DNA of 64,000 nucleotides from Sphingomonas sp. GTDB lineage: Bacteria > Pseudomonadota > Alphaproteobacteria > Sphingomonadales > Sphingomonadaceae. A program made the translations under genes and the position numbers. This document shows, piece after piece, positions 37,623 to 46,858 of the stretch. The DNA is taken from positions 744,001-808,000 of the forward strand of contig NZ_JAFKMA010000001.1 of NCBI RefSeq assembly GCF_017304635.1, given 5' to 3'. The notes beneath the pieces were generated by a model. The model ran no database searches and had not been told where the DNA came from. It saw only the letters and a list, made by a program, of their open reading frames with translations. Each line of letters begins with the position of its first letter. Position 1 is the stretch's first letter.

Positions 37623-39119
37623 ATGGCGATGCTCCTGTTCAGCAAGCCGCGCAGCGAGGCGGCCATTGCCGAGCCGCGCACCGCGATCATCGACATCGGG
37701 TCGAACTCGATCCGCCTGGTCGTCTATCAGGGGCCGGCGCGGTTGCCGGCGACCTTGTTCAACGAAAAGGTGATGGCGGGGCTCGGCAAGGGACTTGCCG
37801 AAAGTGGACGGCTGAGCGACGAATCCATCGCCATCGCGGTCGCGACGCTCGACCGTTTCGCCGCTTTGGCGCGCGAGATCGAGGTGACCAGCCTGCGCAC
37901 TGTCGCCACCGCGGCCGTCCGCGAGGCGGCGAACGGGCGCGTGTTGCTCGACGCGGCGGCGAAGATCGGCCTGCCGGTCGAGCTGATGTCGGGCGAGAAG
38001 GAAGCGATCGCCGCGGGCATGGGCGTGCTGTCGGCGATCCCGGAGGCGGACGGCATCGTCGGCGACCTGGGCGGCGGCAGTCTCGAACTGGTGCGCGTGA
38101 AGAAGGGCGAATTGCGCGACCGCGTGTCGTTCCCACTCGGCGTGCTGCGCGTTGCGGCTTTGCGCCAGAAGGGTAAGGGCGCGATCGATCGCCGCGTCGC
38201 CAAGCTGCTCGACCAGTCGGGCTGGGCGGGGAAGGGGAAGGGCCTGCCGCTCTACCTCGTCGGCGGTTCGTGGCGCAGCCTGGCGCGGCTCGACATGCAT
38301 GCGACTCGCTATCCGCTGCCGATCATCCAGCAATATGCGATGACGCCCGACACGATCGCGCGGCTGGTGCGGACAGTCAGCCATGTCGGGAAGGGCGTGT
38401 TGAAGGAAGTGCCCGGCGTGTCGTCGCAGCGCGCGCCGATGCTCAACGATGCGGCGGCGGTGCTGGCGGCATTGCTCCGTCACCTAAAGAGCGAGCGGAC
38501 GGTGGTGTCGAGCTTCGGTCTGCGCGAAGGACTGCTCTACGAAGCGCTCGACGCCGAGACGCGCGCGCAGGACCCGCTGATCGTCGCGGCGCGCGCCGAT
38601 GGCCAACGGCTGGGCCGCTTTCCCGAACATGGCGACCTGCTCGACCGCTGGATCGCGCCGCTGTTCGAGGATACGCCGGCGATGAAGCGCTTGCGGCTGG
38701 CGGCGTGCCTGCTCGCCGATGTCGGCTGGCATGCCAATCCCGAGTTCCGGGCCGAACGCGGGATCGAGATCGCGCTGCACGGCAATTGGGTGGCGATCGA
38801 CGCGCGCGGCCGGGCGATCGTGGCGCAGGCGCTGTGGACGTCGCTCGGCGGCGGCAACGACTCGCCGCCGGCCATCGCCGCACTGGCCACGCCCACCGAT
38901 CTCAAGCGCGCGGTGCAATGGGGGCTGGCGATGCGGCTCGGCCAGCGGCTGTCGGGCGGGGTCGCCGGCCCGCTCGAACGCGCGCGACTGGGGGAGGACG
39001 GGTCGGCGCTGACGCTGCACCTGCCGGGCGACGACGCCGCGCTGTATGGCGAGACCGTGCAGCGCCGCCACGTCGCGCTGGCCACCGCCTGCGACCGAAC
39101 GCCGGTGCTGACGCGCTAG
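37623..39119 (+). CDS. ppx: Exopolyphosphatase (Ppx/GppA family)
   Basis: This 498-residue ASKHA-fold phosphatase has nucleotide/phosphate loops DIGSNSIRLVVYQG (about 24-37) and GDLGGGSLELVRV (about 142-154), and an HD-like C-terminal half with LLADVGWHANPEF. It removes terminal phosphate from polyphosphate and may also act on pppGpp, as some family members do. It follows ppk1 after six bases and converges with rnd, nine bases apart. Confidence 0.93.
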   Translation: MAMLLFSKPRSEAAIAEPRTAIIDIGSNSIRLVVYQGPARLPATLFNEKVMAGLGKGLAESGRLSDESIAIAVATLDRFAALAREIEVTSLRTVATAAVREAANGRVLLDAAAKIGLPVELMSGEKEAIAAGMGVLSAIPEADGIVGDLGGGSLELVRVKKGELRDRVSFPLGVLRVAALRQKGKGAIDRRVAKLLDQSGWAGKGKGLPLYLVGGSWRSLARLDMHATRYPLPIIQQYAMTPDTIARLVRTVSHVGKGVLKEVPGVSSQRAPMLNDAAAVLAALLRHLKSERTVVSSFGLREGLLYEALDAETRAQDPLIVAARADGQRLGRFPEHGDLLDRWIAPLFEDTPAMKRLRLAACLLADVGWHANPEFRAERGIEIALHGNWVAIDARGRAIVAQALWTSLGGGNDSPPAIAALATPTDLKRAVQWGLAMRLGQRLSGGVAGPLERARLGEDGSALTLHLPGDDAALYGETVQRRHVALATACDRTPVLTR

Positions 39120-39128
39120 GGTCTGACC

Positions 39129-40298
39129 CTAGGCTTCGGTCCGCGTCATCTTGAGCTTGCCGCCCTTGACCGCGAACGCCAGCCGACCCTCGACGAGGTC
39201 GAGCGCGTCGTGGCCGAACTGGTCGTAGCGCCAGCCCTCCAGGATCGAGAGACCCTGGCGTTGTCCGGCGGCCAGCGCCTCCAGTTCCTCCGACCGGGCG
39301 AGCAGCCGCGAGGCGACGTCGATGTCGCGGCTCCTGATCTTGAGCAGCAGCTTGAGCAGGTCGGCGACCAGCGCGCCGTCCTTGCCCAGTCCCGGCTTGC
39401 GGTCGTCGCGCGGCGGCAGTTCGGCATCGGTCATCGGCTTGGCATCGGCGATCGCCGCCATCAGCCGCCCGCCGATATCGTTCCCCGCCCACGTCGCCGA
39501 CAGTCCGCGTACCTTCGCCAGATCGCCCTGTTTCTTCGGCGGGTGGCTGGCGAGATCGGCCAGCGTCTCGTCCTTGACGATGCGACCACGCGGCAGGTTC
39601 TTGCCCCGCGCCTCCGCCTCGCGCCACCGCGCCAGCGCCTTCAACCGGCCGAGCACCTCTGGCTTGCGCCCCGCGATCCGCACGCGCTTCCACGCCAGAT
39701 CGGGATCGTTGGCGTAATTGGCGGGGTCGGCGATCCGCTCCATCTCCTGATCGAGCCAGGCGCCGCGCCCGGTCTTCTTCAATCGCGCCAGCATCTTGGG
39801 GAAGATCCGCGCGAGATGCGTGACGTCGCCGATCGCGTAATCGACCTGCCGCGCCTCGAGCGGGCGCCGCGCCCAGTCGGTGAACCGCGCGCCCTTGTCG
39901 ATCGGGATCCCCAGCCAGCTGTCGACCAGGTTCGAATAGCCGATCTGCTCGCCTTGCCCCAGCGCCATCGCCGCGATCTGCGTGTCGAACAACGGGTGCG
40001 GCGTCTTGCCGGTCAGGTTGTAGATGATCTCGATGTCCTGCCCGCCGGCATGAAAGACCTTCAACACCTCTTCATTGTCGACCAGCAGGTCGAGCAGCGG
40101 CTGAAGATCGATACCCGGCGCCAGCGGATCGATCGCCGCCGCCTCGTTCTCGTCGGCGACCTGGATCAGGCAGAGTTCGGGCCAATAGGTCGATTCCCGC
40201 ATGAACTCAGTATCTACCGCGACGAAATCGGCTTGCGACAGCCGGGCGCACAGGTTGGCAAGCGCGGAACTGTCGGTGATGAGCGGCAAGATGTGCAT
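39129..40298 (-). CDS. rnd: Ribonuclease D
   Basis: This 389-residue 3'-5' exoribonuclease of the DEDDy type takes part in tRNA 3' maturation. Motifs are Asp29/Glu31 in FVAVDTEFMRES, the second aspartate in FHAGGQDIEIIYNL, and the Y-x3-D motif in VDYAIGDVTHL. An HRDC domain occupies about residues 210-290 (RLKALARWREAEARGKNLPRG) with a further helical tail. Complete and single. Confidence 0.95.
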   Translation of the reverse strand: MHILPLITDSSALANLCARLSQADFVAVDTEFMRESTYWPELCLIQVADENEAAAIDPLAPGIDLQPLLDLLVDNEEVLKVFHAGGQDIEIIYNLTGKTPHPLFDTQIAAMALGQGEQIGYSNLVDSWLGIPIDKGARFTDWARRPLEARQVDYAIGDVTHLARIFPKMLARLKKTGRGAWLDQEMERIADPANYANDPDLAWKRVRIAGRKPEVLGRLKALARWREAEARGKNLPRGRIVKDETLADLASHPPKKQGDLAKVRGLSATWAGNDIGGRLMAAIADAKPMTDAELPPRDDRKPGLGKDGALVADLLKLLLKIRSRDIDVASRLLARSEELEALAAGQRQGLSILEGWRYDQFGHDALDLVEGRLAFAVKGGKLKMTRTEA

Positions 40299-40552
40299 CG
40301 CGCAGCCTTAGCGGGAAAACCGGGCGGGGCAAGAATGTCGGAAGACTGCTCGCTGAGTCCAGAATTGACACATGGCGGCGGGTTTTTTTCTCAAGCGGGG
40401 GGATACATTTACGGCTGATTAACGTATTGGACTCGGCGGAGGGCTGGCCCGGATTCGTCCGGACAGGCCTTTAACATGGGTTCGCATCCAACACCCGGCG
40501 GCCAGCGGGAACAATCTGCCGATTGATGTAACCTTGTAAAAGGGGAATGAAA

Positions 40553-41239
40553 ATGAAGCGTATTGGACTTCTGGCGCTGGCTTCGAGCTTCGCCATCGCT
40601 GCGGCGGCTCCGGCCCACGCGGGTATCTTTATCGCCTACTCGACCAATGGCGGCACGACCTGGAACCTCCTGGCGTCGGACGGTGGCACGCAGACCTCGA
40701 CGGGTTCGGGTGCGGCGGGCTCGACCACCGTTGCGGCCGGCTATCAGTTCAACGTCGGTGCAACGGGCTATCCGTTCTCGGCGCAGCCGGACTTCCTGAC
40801 CAACTCGATCAACGTCCAGTCGGCGGGCAACGGCGCGTCGACCCTGCTGGTCGCGTTCACGCAGACCAACATGAACTCGTTCACCGGCACGCTGGGGAGC
40901 TCGTTCACCGCGAACTCGCTGATGGGTTCGGCGCAGAACGTGACGATCTCTTCGTACTACAGCGCCAGCAACGCGCTGTACGGCGGCACGCTGCTGCAGT
41001 CGAAGAACTTCACCACGGGCCCGAGCACGTTCGTCGGTACCAACGCCCTCGCGCTGACGGGTCCGTTCTCGGAGACGACGCTGTACACGCTGAACTTCGG
41101 CGCGGGCAACGGCACGTTCAACTCGACCGCGCAGCTGACCGCGGTGCCGGAGCCGGCCACCTGGGGCATGATGATCATGGGCTTCGGCCTGATGGGTGCG
41201 GCTCTCCGCAGCCGCAAGACCAAGGTTGCTTTCGCCTAA
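40553..41239 (+). CDS. PEPxxWA-CTERM secreted protein, first paralogue
   Basis: This 228-residue exported protein has a Sec signal peptide at about 1-22 (ending APAHA). The mature part opens IFIAYSTNGGTTWNLLASD and is rich in Gly, Ser, Thr and Asn, with almost no Lys or Cys. The end is a PEPxxWA-CTERM sorting tail: VPEPATWGMM, a hydrophobic helix IMGFGLMGAAL and basic RSRKTKVAFA. Such tails are processed by exosortase-type systems linked to exopolysaccharide. ATG at 40553 is seven bases after AGGGG; the ATG at 40547 is too close. It has its own terminator. The function of the mature domain is unknown. Confidence 0.85.
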   Translation: MKRIGLLALASSFAIAAAAPAHAGIFIAYSTNGGTTWNLLASDGGTQTSTGSGAAGSTTVAAGYQFNVGATGYPFSAQPDFLTNSINVQSAGNGASTLLVAFTQTNMNSFTGTLGSSFTANSLMGSAQNVTISSYYSASNALYGGTLLQSKNFTTGPSTFVGTNALALTGPFSETTLYTLNFGAGNGTFNSTAQLTAVPEPATWGMMIMGFGLMGAALRSRKTKVAFA

Positions 41240-41261
41240 TAGCGACGAGCTTCTTCAAGGA

Positions 41262-41293
41262 GGGTGTCGGCCGAAAGGCCGGCACCCTTTTTT
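41262..41293 (+). terminator. Intrinsic terminator
   Basis: The stem GGGTGTCGGCC (41262-41272), GAAA tetraloop and GGCCGGCACCC (41277-41287) has one G-U pair and is followed by six Ts. This is a textbook Rho-independent terminator 22 bases after the stop of the first PEPxxWA-CTERM gene. Confidence 0.95.
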
Positions 41294-41563
41294 GTTGCGC
41301 CGACGATGTCGCATGGATTTCCGTCGCGGCGATGGCCCGCGCGTCGTTTCACCGCCCATTTCAATACTTTGAGCAGCGCCGTCCCGCGATGAGACACGTG
41401 TCATCGTAATGCAGGAAAACTTGCCGCGCTCCGGCGGGAGCGTTTACCTTTTGTAAACGTATCCCCTTCGGCGACGCCCGATCTCGATCGACGGCGACGC
41501 CTGGGTTCGACGAGCGGCGGGGACTGGCCCCGGTTGCGGTCGGGTTCGAACAAGGGGAAAGTA
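41294..41563. other. Gap between the two paralogues; short palindrome
   Basis: The 324 bases between the two genes hold the terminator and, further on, a palindrome CGTTTAC-CTTTT-GTAAACG (41441-41459) about 100 bases before the next start. This is a candidate regulator site or promoter region for the second paralogue. No reading frame in the gap looks real. The ribosome-binding site AAGGGGAAAG directly precedes the second gene and matches that of the first. Confidence 0.5.
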
Positions 41564-42238
41564 ATGAAGCGTATCCTGCTCGCATCGTTGACGTCGAGCA
41601 TCGCCATCGCGGCGGCCATGCCGGCCGACGCGACGATCTTCATCGGCTATTCGCTGAACGGCGGCGCCATCACGCAGCTGGCCAGCGATACTGCGACACC
41701 GGGCGCCACGCGCTACACGGGCGTCGTCGGCAATTATCTGTTCAACCTCGGCGTTCTCGGCACGCCGATGCTGACTCAGCCATCGCTCATGACTCAGGCG
41801 ATGGTCACGCAGATCGACAATGGTCAGACCGGCCAGAACAACGTCGTCAGCATCTATTTCAGCAATACCGACCTCAGCGCCTTCAGCGGCGGCCTGATGA
41901 GTTCGTTCACGTCGAACCTGCTGTCGGGTTCGGCGCAATCGGTGATGATGTCGACCTATTACAATGCCGCCAACGCCGCCTATTCCGGCACGCTGATGAA
42001 GATGTCGACCTTCACCGGCCTCGGCGTTGCCCAAGGCGGACCGGCGATCAACGTGGCCGGTCCGTTTTCGACGACGGTCCGCTACGACGTGACGTTCGGT
42101 TCCGGCGCCGGCACGACCAACGATACCGTCAATCTCGTCGCGGTTCCCGAACCGGCCAGCTGGGCGCTGATGATCGTCGGTTTCGGGCTGATGGGCGGCG
42201 CGTTGCGTAGCCGCAAGACCAAGGTCGCGTTCGCGTAA
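41564..42238 (+). CDS. PEPxxWA-CTERM secreted protein, second paralogue
   Basis: This 224-residue paralogue of the preceding protein shares the same plan: signal peptide (about 1-21, ending MPADA), mature start IFIGYSLNGGAITQLASD, a Gly/Ser/Asn-rich body with SSFTSNLLSGSAQSV, and tail VPEPASWALMIVGFGLMGGAL plus the identical basic end RSRKTKVAFA. The bodies are clearly homologous but diverged, so the duplication is not recent. ATG at 41564 follows AAGGGGAAAG. It too has its own strong terminator. No exosortase gene is in the window. Confidence 0.85.
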   Translation: MKRILLASLTSSIAIAAAMPADATIFIGYSLNGGAITQLASDTATPGATRYTGVVGNYLFNLGVLGTPMLTQPSLMTQAMVTQIDNGQTGQNNVVSIYFSNTDLSAFSGGLMSSFTSNLLSGSAQSVMMSTYYNAANAAYSGTLMKMSTFTGLGVAQGGPAINVAGPFSTTVRYDVTFGSGAGTTNDTVNLVAVPEPASWALMIVGFGLMGGALRSRKTKVAFA

Positions 42239-42260
42239 ACGGCGAGCGCGATCGTGTACG

Positions 42261-42296
42261 GGGAGGGCGCGGCCACGGCCGTCGCCCTCCCTTTTT
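42261..42296 (+). terminator. Intrinsic terminator
   Basis: GGGAGGGCG (42261-42269) pairs with CGCCCTCCC (42283-42291), with further GGCC pairs inside, followed by five Ts. It begins 22 bases after the stop of the second PEPxxWA-CTERM gene, the same spacing as for the first. Confidence 0.92.
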
Positions 42297-42458
42297 CATG
42301 TCCCGAAGCCGAGCCGGATCGGCGCCGCGGTCGGCGCCACGGGTTGACAAATCGGGAGGGGCTGGGGAGAGCGCGCGCATCTGGGCCTCGTGCGAGCGAC
42401 GGCCGATCGCGCGCGATGCGGCTTCGCTCGGGCGCAAGCACACGGAAATGTACGAGCC

Positions 42459-44294
42459 ATGCACGCCTATCGCACCCACACTTGCGCCGCGCTGACCGCG
42501 GGAGATGTCGGCCAGGACGTCCGCCTGTCGGGCTGGGTGCATCGCAAGCGCGATCATGGCGGCGTGCTGTTCGTCGACTTGCGCGACCATTACGGCATCA
42601 CCCAGGTCGTCGCCGACAGCGACAGCCCGGCGCTGCCGATCCTCGAATCGCTGCGCGCGGAATCGGTGGTGACGATCGACGGCACCGTGAAGGCGCGCGC
42701 GGAGGGCACGGCAAACGCCAACCTCGCCACCGGCGCGATCGAGGTGTTCGCGAAAAGCGTCACCGTGCAGTCGCCGGCCGCCGAACTGCCGCTGCCGGTC
42801 GCGGGCGAGGCCGACTATCCCGAGGACATCCGCCTCCGCTACCGTTTCCTCGACCTGCGGCGCGAGCGGTTGCACGCCAACATCATGCTGCGCAGCCACG
42901 TCATCTCGTCGCTGCGTCGGCGGATGATCGACCAGGGTTTCACCGAGTTCCAGACCCCGATCCTGACCGCCTCCAGCCCGGAGGGCGCGCGCGACTATCT
43001 AGTCCCGAGCCGCGTCCATCCCGGCAAGTTCTACGCGCTTCCCCAGGCGCCGCAGATGTTCAAGCAATTGCTGATGGTCGCCGGCTTCGACCGCTACTTC
43101 CAGATCGCGCCCTGTTTCCGCGACGAGGATGCTCGTGCCGATCGCAGTCCGGGCGAGTTCTACCAGCTCGATTTCGAGATGAGCTACGTGACCCAGGACG
43201 ACGTGTTCGCCGCGATCGAGCCGGTGCTGCACGGCGTGTTCGAGGAATTTGCCGACTGGCAGGGCAAGGGCCGCACCGTGTCGCCGCTACCGTTCAAGCG
43301 CATCCCCTATCGTGAATCGATGCTGAAATACGGCAACGACAAGCCCGACCTGCGCAACCCGATCGTCATCACCGACGTGTCGGACCACTTCACCGGCTCC
43401 GGCTTTGGCCGTTTCGCGTCGATGGTCGAGGCCGGCGACGTCGTCCGCGCGCTGCCCGCGCCCGCGACGCATGACAAGAGCCGCAAGTTCTTCGACGACA
43501 TGAACAGCTGGGCGCAGAGCGAAGGCTTCCCTGGCTTGGGCTATGCCACGCAGAAGGACGGCGTGTTCGGCGGCCCGATCGCCAACAACCACGGGCAGGA
43601 GGGGATGAAGGCGATCGCCGACGCGATGGGCCTGGGCCCCAACGACGGCATCTTCTTCGCCGCCGGCAAGGAAGCGCAGGCTGCCAAGCTTGCCGGGCTG
43701 GCGCGAACGCGCGTCGCCGAGCAACTCGGGCTGATCGACGACAAAAGGTTCGAGTTCTGCTGGATCGTCGATTTCCCGATGTTCGAATATGACGAGGATG
43801 CGAAGAAGGTCGACTTCAGCCACAACCCGTTCTCGATGCCGCAGGGCGAACTGGAAGCGCTGGAGAGCAAGGATCCGCTCGATATCCTGGCGTATCAGTA
43901 TGACATCGTCTGCAACGGCGTGGAGCTGTCGTCGGGCGCGATCCGCAACCATCGGCCGGAGATCATGTACAAGGCGTTCGAGATCGCCGGATACAGCCAG
44001 GCGGACGTCGACACCAACTTCGCCGGCATGATTAACGCCTTCAAGTTCGGCGCGCCGCCGCACGGCGGGTCGGCACCGGGGGTCGATCGCATCGTCATGC
44101 TGCTCGCCGACGAGCCCAACATCCGTGAGGTCATCGTCTTCCCGATGACGCAGAAGGCGGAGGACCTGATGATGGGCGCGCCGAACTTCGCCACCAACAA
44201 GCAGTTGCGCGAGCTCAACATCCGATTGATCGAGCAAGACGATACGTTGAAGGCAAAAGCAGTAACGGGTTCAGTCGATCCCGCCGCGGGCTGA
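42459..44294 (+). CDS. aspS: Aspartyl-tRNA synthetase
   Basis: This 611-residue class II synthetase has the N-terminal OB-fold anticodon domain ([20 protein letters not shown]), motif 2 [17 protein letters not shown], the bacterial-type GAD insertion domain (about 300-430), and motif 3 [15 protein letters not shown]. The length and GAD domain mark the bacterial type. Whether it is specific for tRNA-Asp or also charges tRNA-Asn cannot be told by eye. ATG at 42459 fits the family start. Confidence 0.96.
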   Translation: MHAYRTHTCAALTAGDVGQDVRLSGWVHRKRDHGGVLFVDLRDHYGITQVVADSDSPALPILESLRAESVVTIDGTVKARAEGTANANLATGAIEVFAKSVTVQSPAAELPLPVAGEADYPEDIRLRYRFLDLRRERLHANIMLRSHVISSLRRRMIDQGFTEFQTPILTASSPEGARDYLVPSRVHPGKFYALPQAPQMFKQLLMVAGFDRYFQIAPCFRDEDARADRSPGEFYQLDFEMSYVTQDDVFAAIEPVLHGVFEEFADWQGKGRTVSPLPFKRIPYRESMLKYGNDKPDLRNPIVITDVSDHFTGSGFGRFASMVEAGDVVRALPAPATHDKSRKFFDDMNSWAQSEGFPGLGYATQKDGVFGGPIANNHGQEGMKAIADAMGLGPNDGIFFAAGKEAQAAKLAGLARTRVAEQLGLIDDKRFEFCWIVDFPMFEYDEDAKKVDFSHNPFSMPQGELEALESKDPLDILAYQYDIVCNGVELSSGAIRNHRPEIMYKAFEIAGYSQADVDTNFAGMINAFKFGAPPHGGSAPGVDRIVMLLADEPNIREVIVFPMTQKAEDLMMGAPNFATNKQLRELNIRLIEQDDTLKAKAVTGSVDPAAG

Positions 44295-44303
44295 GGCTTG
44301 AGC

Positions 44304-44333
44304 ATGGCGCGATCCGGGCTAGGGTCGCGCCAT
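44304..44333 (+). promoter_or_regulatory. Hairpin covering the ppk2 start codon
   Basis: ATGGCGCGATCC (44304-44315) pairs with GGGTCGCGCCAT (44322-44333) with one G-U pair and a six-base loop. The 3' arm contains the GGG of the only ribosome-binding site and the first two bases of the ppk2 ATG. In RNA the fold would hide the start and could also act as the end of the aspS transcript. Regulatory meaning is inferred. Confidence 0.5.
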
Positions 44334-45105
44334 GACGATCGACCTCTCCGATTACGAAGCCGGCGCCACGTACGACGGCGATTACGACCACGACCTCGCC
44401 CATTTGCAGAAGCGGCTGGCGCACATCCAGGTCGCGCACATCGTTCATCAGCGGCGCGCGGTGGTCCTGTTCGAGGGCTGGGACGCCGCCGGCAAGGGCG
44501 GGATCATCCAGCGGATGACCGCCGAATGGGACCCGCGCAACTACAAGGTCTGGCCGATCAAGGCGCCGACCGAGGAGGAGCGCGCCCACCAGTTCCTGTG
44601 GCGCTTCTGGCAACGCCTGCCGGCGAACGGACATATCAGCGTGTTCGACCGCTCGTGGTACGGGCGCGTGCTGGTGGAACGCGTCGAGGAACTGACCCCC
44701 GAGACGGCATGGCGTCGCGGCTATGACGAGATCAACGAGTTCGAGGCGCAGCAGGCCGATTGGGGCACGACGATCGTCAAGCTGTTCGTCCATGCGACGC
44801 AGGCGGAGCAGGACGACCGGCTGAAGGCACGGCTCGACCATCCGTGGAAACGCTGGAAGACCGGCCTCGAAGACTATCGCAACCGCGCCAGACGTGCCGA
44901 TTATCTCGAGGCGATGGACGAGATGTTCCGCCGCACCGACACGCGCTGGGCACCGTGGATCGCGATCGACGGCAATGACAAGAAGGCCGCGCGGATCGCC
45001 GCGCTGACGGCGATCGCCGATCGACTGGAAGCCCATGTCGACATGACCCCGCCGCCGCTCGACCCCGAATTGGAGAAGGTGGCGAAGAAGGCGCTGGGGT
45101 TGTAG
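44332..45105 (+). CDS. ppk2: Polyphosphate kinase 2 family protein
   Basis: This 257-residue one-domain PPK2 uses polyphosphate to phosphorylate nucleotides (or the reverse). It has Walker A GWDAAGKGG (residues 49-57), Walker B FDRSWYGRVLVERVE (Asp106), and the lid region with RLDHPWKRWKTGLEDY. The subclass (acting on NDP or NMP) cannot be fixed by eye. It lies 37 bases after aspS and just before a small unknown gene. Together with ppk1 and ppx this gives the cell both synthesis and use of polyphosphate. Confidence 0.92.
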   Translation: MTIDLSDYEAGATYDGDYDHDLAHLQKRLAHIQVAHIVHQRRAVVLFEGWDAAGKGGIIQRMTAEWDPRNYKVWPIKAPTEEERAHQFLWRFWQRLPANGHISVFDRSWYGRVLVERVEELTPETAWRRGYDEINEFEAQQADWGTTIVKLFVHATQAEQDDRLKARLDHPWKRWKTGLEDYRNRARRADYLEAMDEMFRRTDTRWAPWIAIDGNDKKAARIAALTAIADRLEAHVDMTPPPLDPELEKVAKKALGL

Positions 45106-45114
45106 GAAGGCGGC

Positions 45115-45381
45115 ATGTTGGATCGCTATTTCCTTCGCCATCCGCGCAGCGTCGGCGAAAGCTATGGCGAGCATGCGGCCACGGCGTTCGGATTCGGCAT
45201 CCGGATGATCGGCGGCGGCCTCGCGGCGATGGTGCACGCGGTCATCCCGGCACTGTGCACCCGGACCGCGTCGGCGACGGTCAAGCGGCTGTACGACCAG
45301 ATGCGCGCGCGCCAGCCGGCCTTCGCCGAACAGCCGCCGGCGCATCGCGCGCCCGAATGGCAACTCGAATACGAAATCTGA
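45115..45381 (+). CDS. Small conserved protein (DUF6356-like)
   Basis: This 88-residue protein opens MLDRYFLRHPRSVGESYGEH, has one hydrophobic helix (about 24-47, including GFGIRMIGGGLAAMVHAVIPALC), then CTRTASATVKRLYDQM. The RHPRSVGESYGEH stretch is what I recall of a sphingomonad DUF6356-type family; that label is tentative. It starts nine bases after ppk2 and is followed seven bases later by a flavoprotein gene, so it is likely co-transcribed. It is probably membrane-associated; function unknown. Confidence 0.75.
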   Translation: MLDRYFLRHPRSVGESYGEHAATAFGFGIRMIGGGLAAMVHAVIPALCTRTASATVKRLYDQMRARQPAFAEQPPAHRAPEWQLEYEI

Positions 45382-45388
45382 CGCGACC

Positions 45389-46738
45389 ATGATGATCCGG
45401 CACGTCGCGATCGTCGGCGCGGGCTTTTCCGGCACGCTCCAGGCGATCAACCTGCTCCGCCACGACGGTCCGCGCGCGACCCTGATCGAACGAGCGGCGG
45501 AGCCGGGCAAGGGGCTCGCATACGGGGCGGCGCACCCCAGCCACGTGCTCAACGTCCGCGCCGGCAACATGAGCGCGCTGCCCGACGATCCCGGTCACTT
45601 CGTCCGCTGGCTGACCGAGCATGGCAAGGGCGATACGACCAGCTTCGCCGAGCGCGTGACCTACGGCGCATATCTCCGCGACATGCTCGACCAAGCGATC
45701 GCCGCGAGCGGCAACCGGCTCGAGGTGCGGCGCGGCGACGTCACCGACATCGCCTGCGACGACGGCGGCGCGCGGCTCACGCTGGCCGACGGCACGACGC
45801 TCGCCGCCGATGCCGCCGTGCTGGCGGTCGGCAACCTGCCGCCACACGATCCGCCGGGGTTCGGCGGCGCGCTGTCGCCCGACCGCTACAAGAGCGATCC
45901 GTGGGATCCCAGCGTGGCGACGGGGCTGGACGATGGGGATACCGTGCTGCTGATCGGTACCGGGCTGACGATGGTCGATATCGCCCTGATGCTGGAGGCG
46001 AGCGGCTATCGCGGCAGGATCGTCGCGCTGTCGCGGCGCGGGCTGCTGCCGCGCCGGCACGACGCGCCCGCGCCGGGGCCGGGCCTGCCCGAGCGTCCGA
46101 CCGAGTCGCCCGCCGATCTGCTCCGCCGCGTGCGGGCGCGGGGCGAGGCGATCGGCTGGCGGGCGGCGGTCGACGAACTGCGCCCCTACACGCAGGCGAT
46201 GTGGGCCAATGCCAGCGAAGCGGAGCGTGAGCGCTTCCTGCGCCACCTGCGCCCGTGGTGGGACGTGCACCGCCACCGCCTCGCCCCGCAAGTCGCCGAC
46301 CGGCTCGAGGCGATGCGAGACCGCGGACAACTCGAAGCGGTGGCGGGCAAGACCATCGCCGCCGAGGAGACGCCGGACGGTATCGCCGTCACCTGGCGCC
46401 GGCGCGGGAGCGAGACGGTCGAGCGCACAATGTTCCGCCGGATCGTCAACTGCACCGGGCCGCAGGGCGACCTCACGCGGACGACCGAGCCTTTGCTCGC
46501 GACGCTGCGCGATCGCGGCGTGATCCGCGCCGATCCGGCGCGGCTGGGGATCGATGTCGATGGCTGCGCCCGGACGATCGCGGCGGACGGCCTGCCCAAC
46601 GAGCGACTCTACGCGCTCGGTCCGATGACTCGCGGCGCGTTCTGGGAAATCGTCGCGGTGCCCGACATCCGCCAGCAGACGTGGAACCTCGCGCGGCGCC
46701 TGTCGAACGCGCAATGGGTGGGCGGCGAGGGGCTGTGA
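45389..46738 (+). CDS. FAD/NAD(P)-binding protein (HcaB-like oxidoreductase)
   Basis: This 449-residue flavoprotein has the dinucleotide-binding start HVAIVGAGFSGTLQAINLL, the family segment GKGLAYGAAHPSHVLNVRA, and a second NAD(P)-type loop VLLIGTGLTMVDIAL near residue 193. The C-terminal RIVNCTGPQGDLTRT completes the fold seen in the FAD-NAD(P)-binding group PF13454, whose members are mostly uncharacterised. It follows the small gene at 45115 closely. Substrate unknown. Confidence 0.85.
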   Translation: MMIRHVAIVGAGFSGTLQAINLLRHDGPRATLIERAAEPGKGLAYGAAHPSHVLNVRAGNMSALPDDPGHFVRWLTEHGKGDTTSFAERVTYGAYLRDMLDQAIAASGNRLEVRRGDVTDIACDDGGARLTLADGTTLAADAAVLAVGNLPPHDPPGFGGALSPDRYKSDPWDPSVATGLDDGDTVLLIGTGLTMVDIALMLEASGYRGRIVALSRRGLLPRRHDAPAPGPGLPERPTESPADLLRRVRARGEAIGWRAAVDELRPYTQAMWANASEAERERFLRHLRPWWDVHRHRLAPQVADRLEAMRDRGQLEAVAGKTIAAEETPDGIAVTWRRRGSETVERTMFRRIVNCTGPQGDLTRTTEPLLATLRDRGVIRADPARLGIDVDGCARTIAADGLPNERLYALGPMTRGAFWEIVAVPDIRQQTWNLARRLSNAQWVGGEGL

Positions 46739-46858
46739 GGCGAGTCGCGGTGCCGCTCGCCATGTAGGATTTCGTCTGTCACGGCGCGTCGGATGACGGC
46801 GACGCCAGCGGATATCCAGGACCGATCGAGGTGGGGCGGCTCTGCTACCCTTCCTTTC

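Noticed and set aside
35340-38483. A 1047-codon open frame antisense to ppk1 and ppx
   Set aside because: It mirrors the codon pattern of the plus-strand genes in high-GC DNA, is Arg/His/Asp-rich without family motifs, and the plus strand carries unmistakable PPK1 and Ppx motifs.
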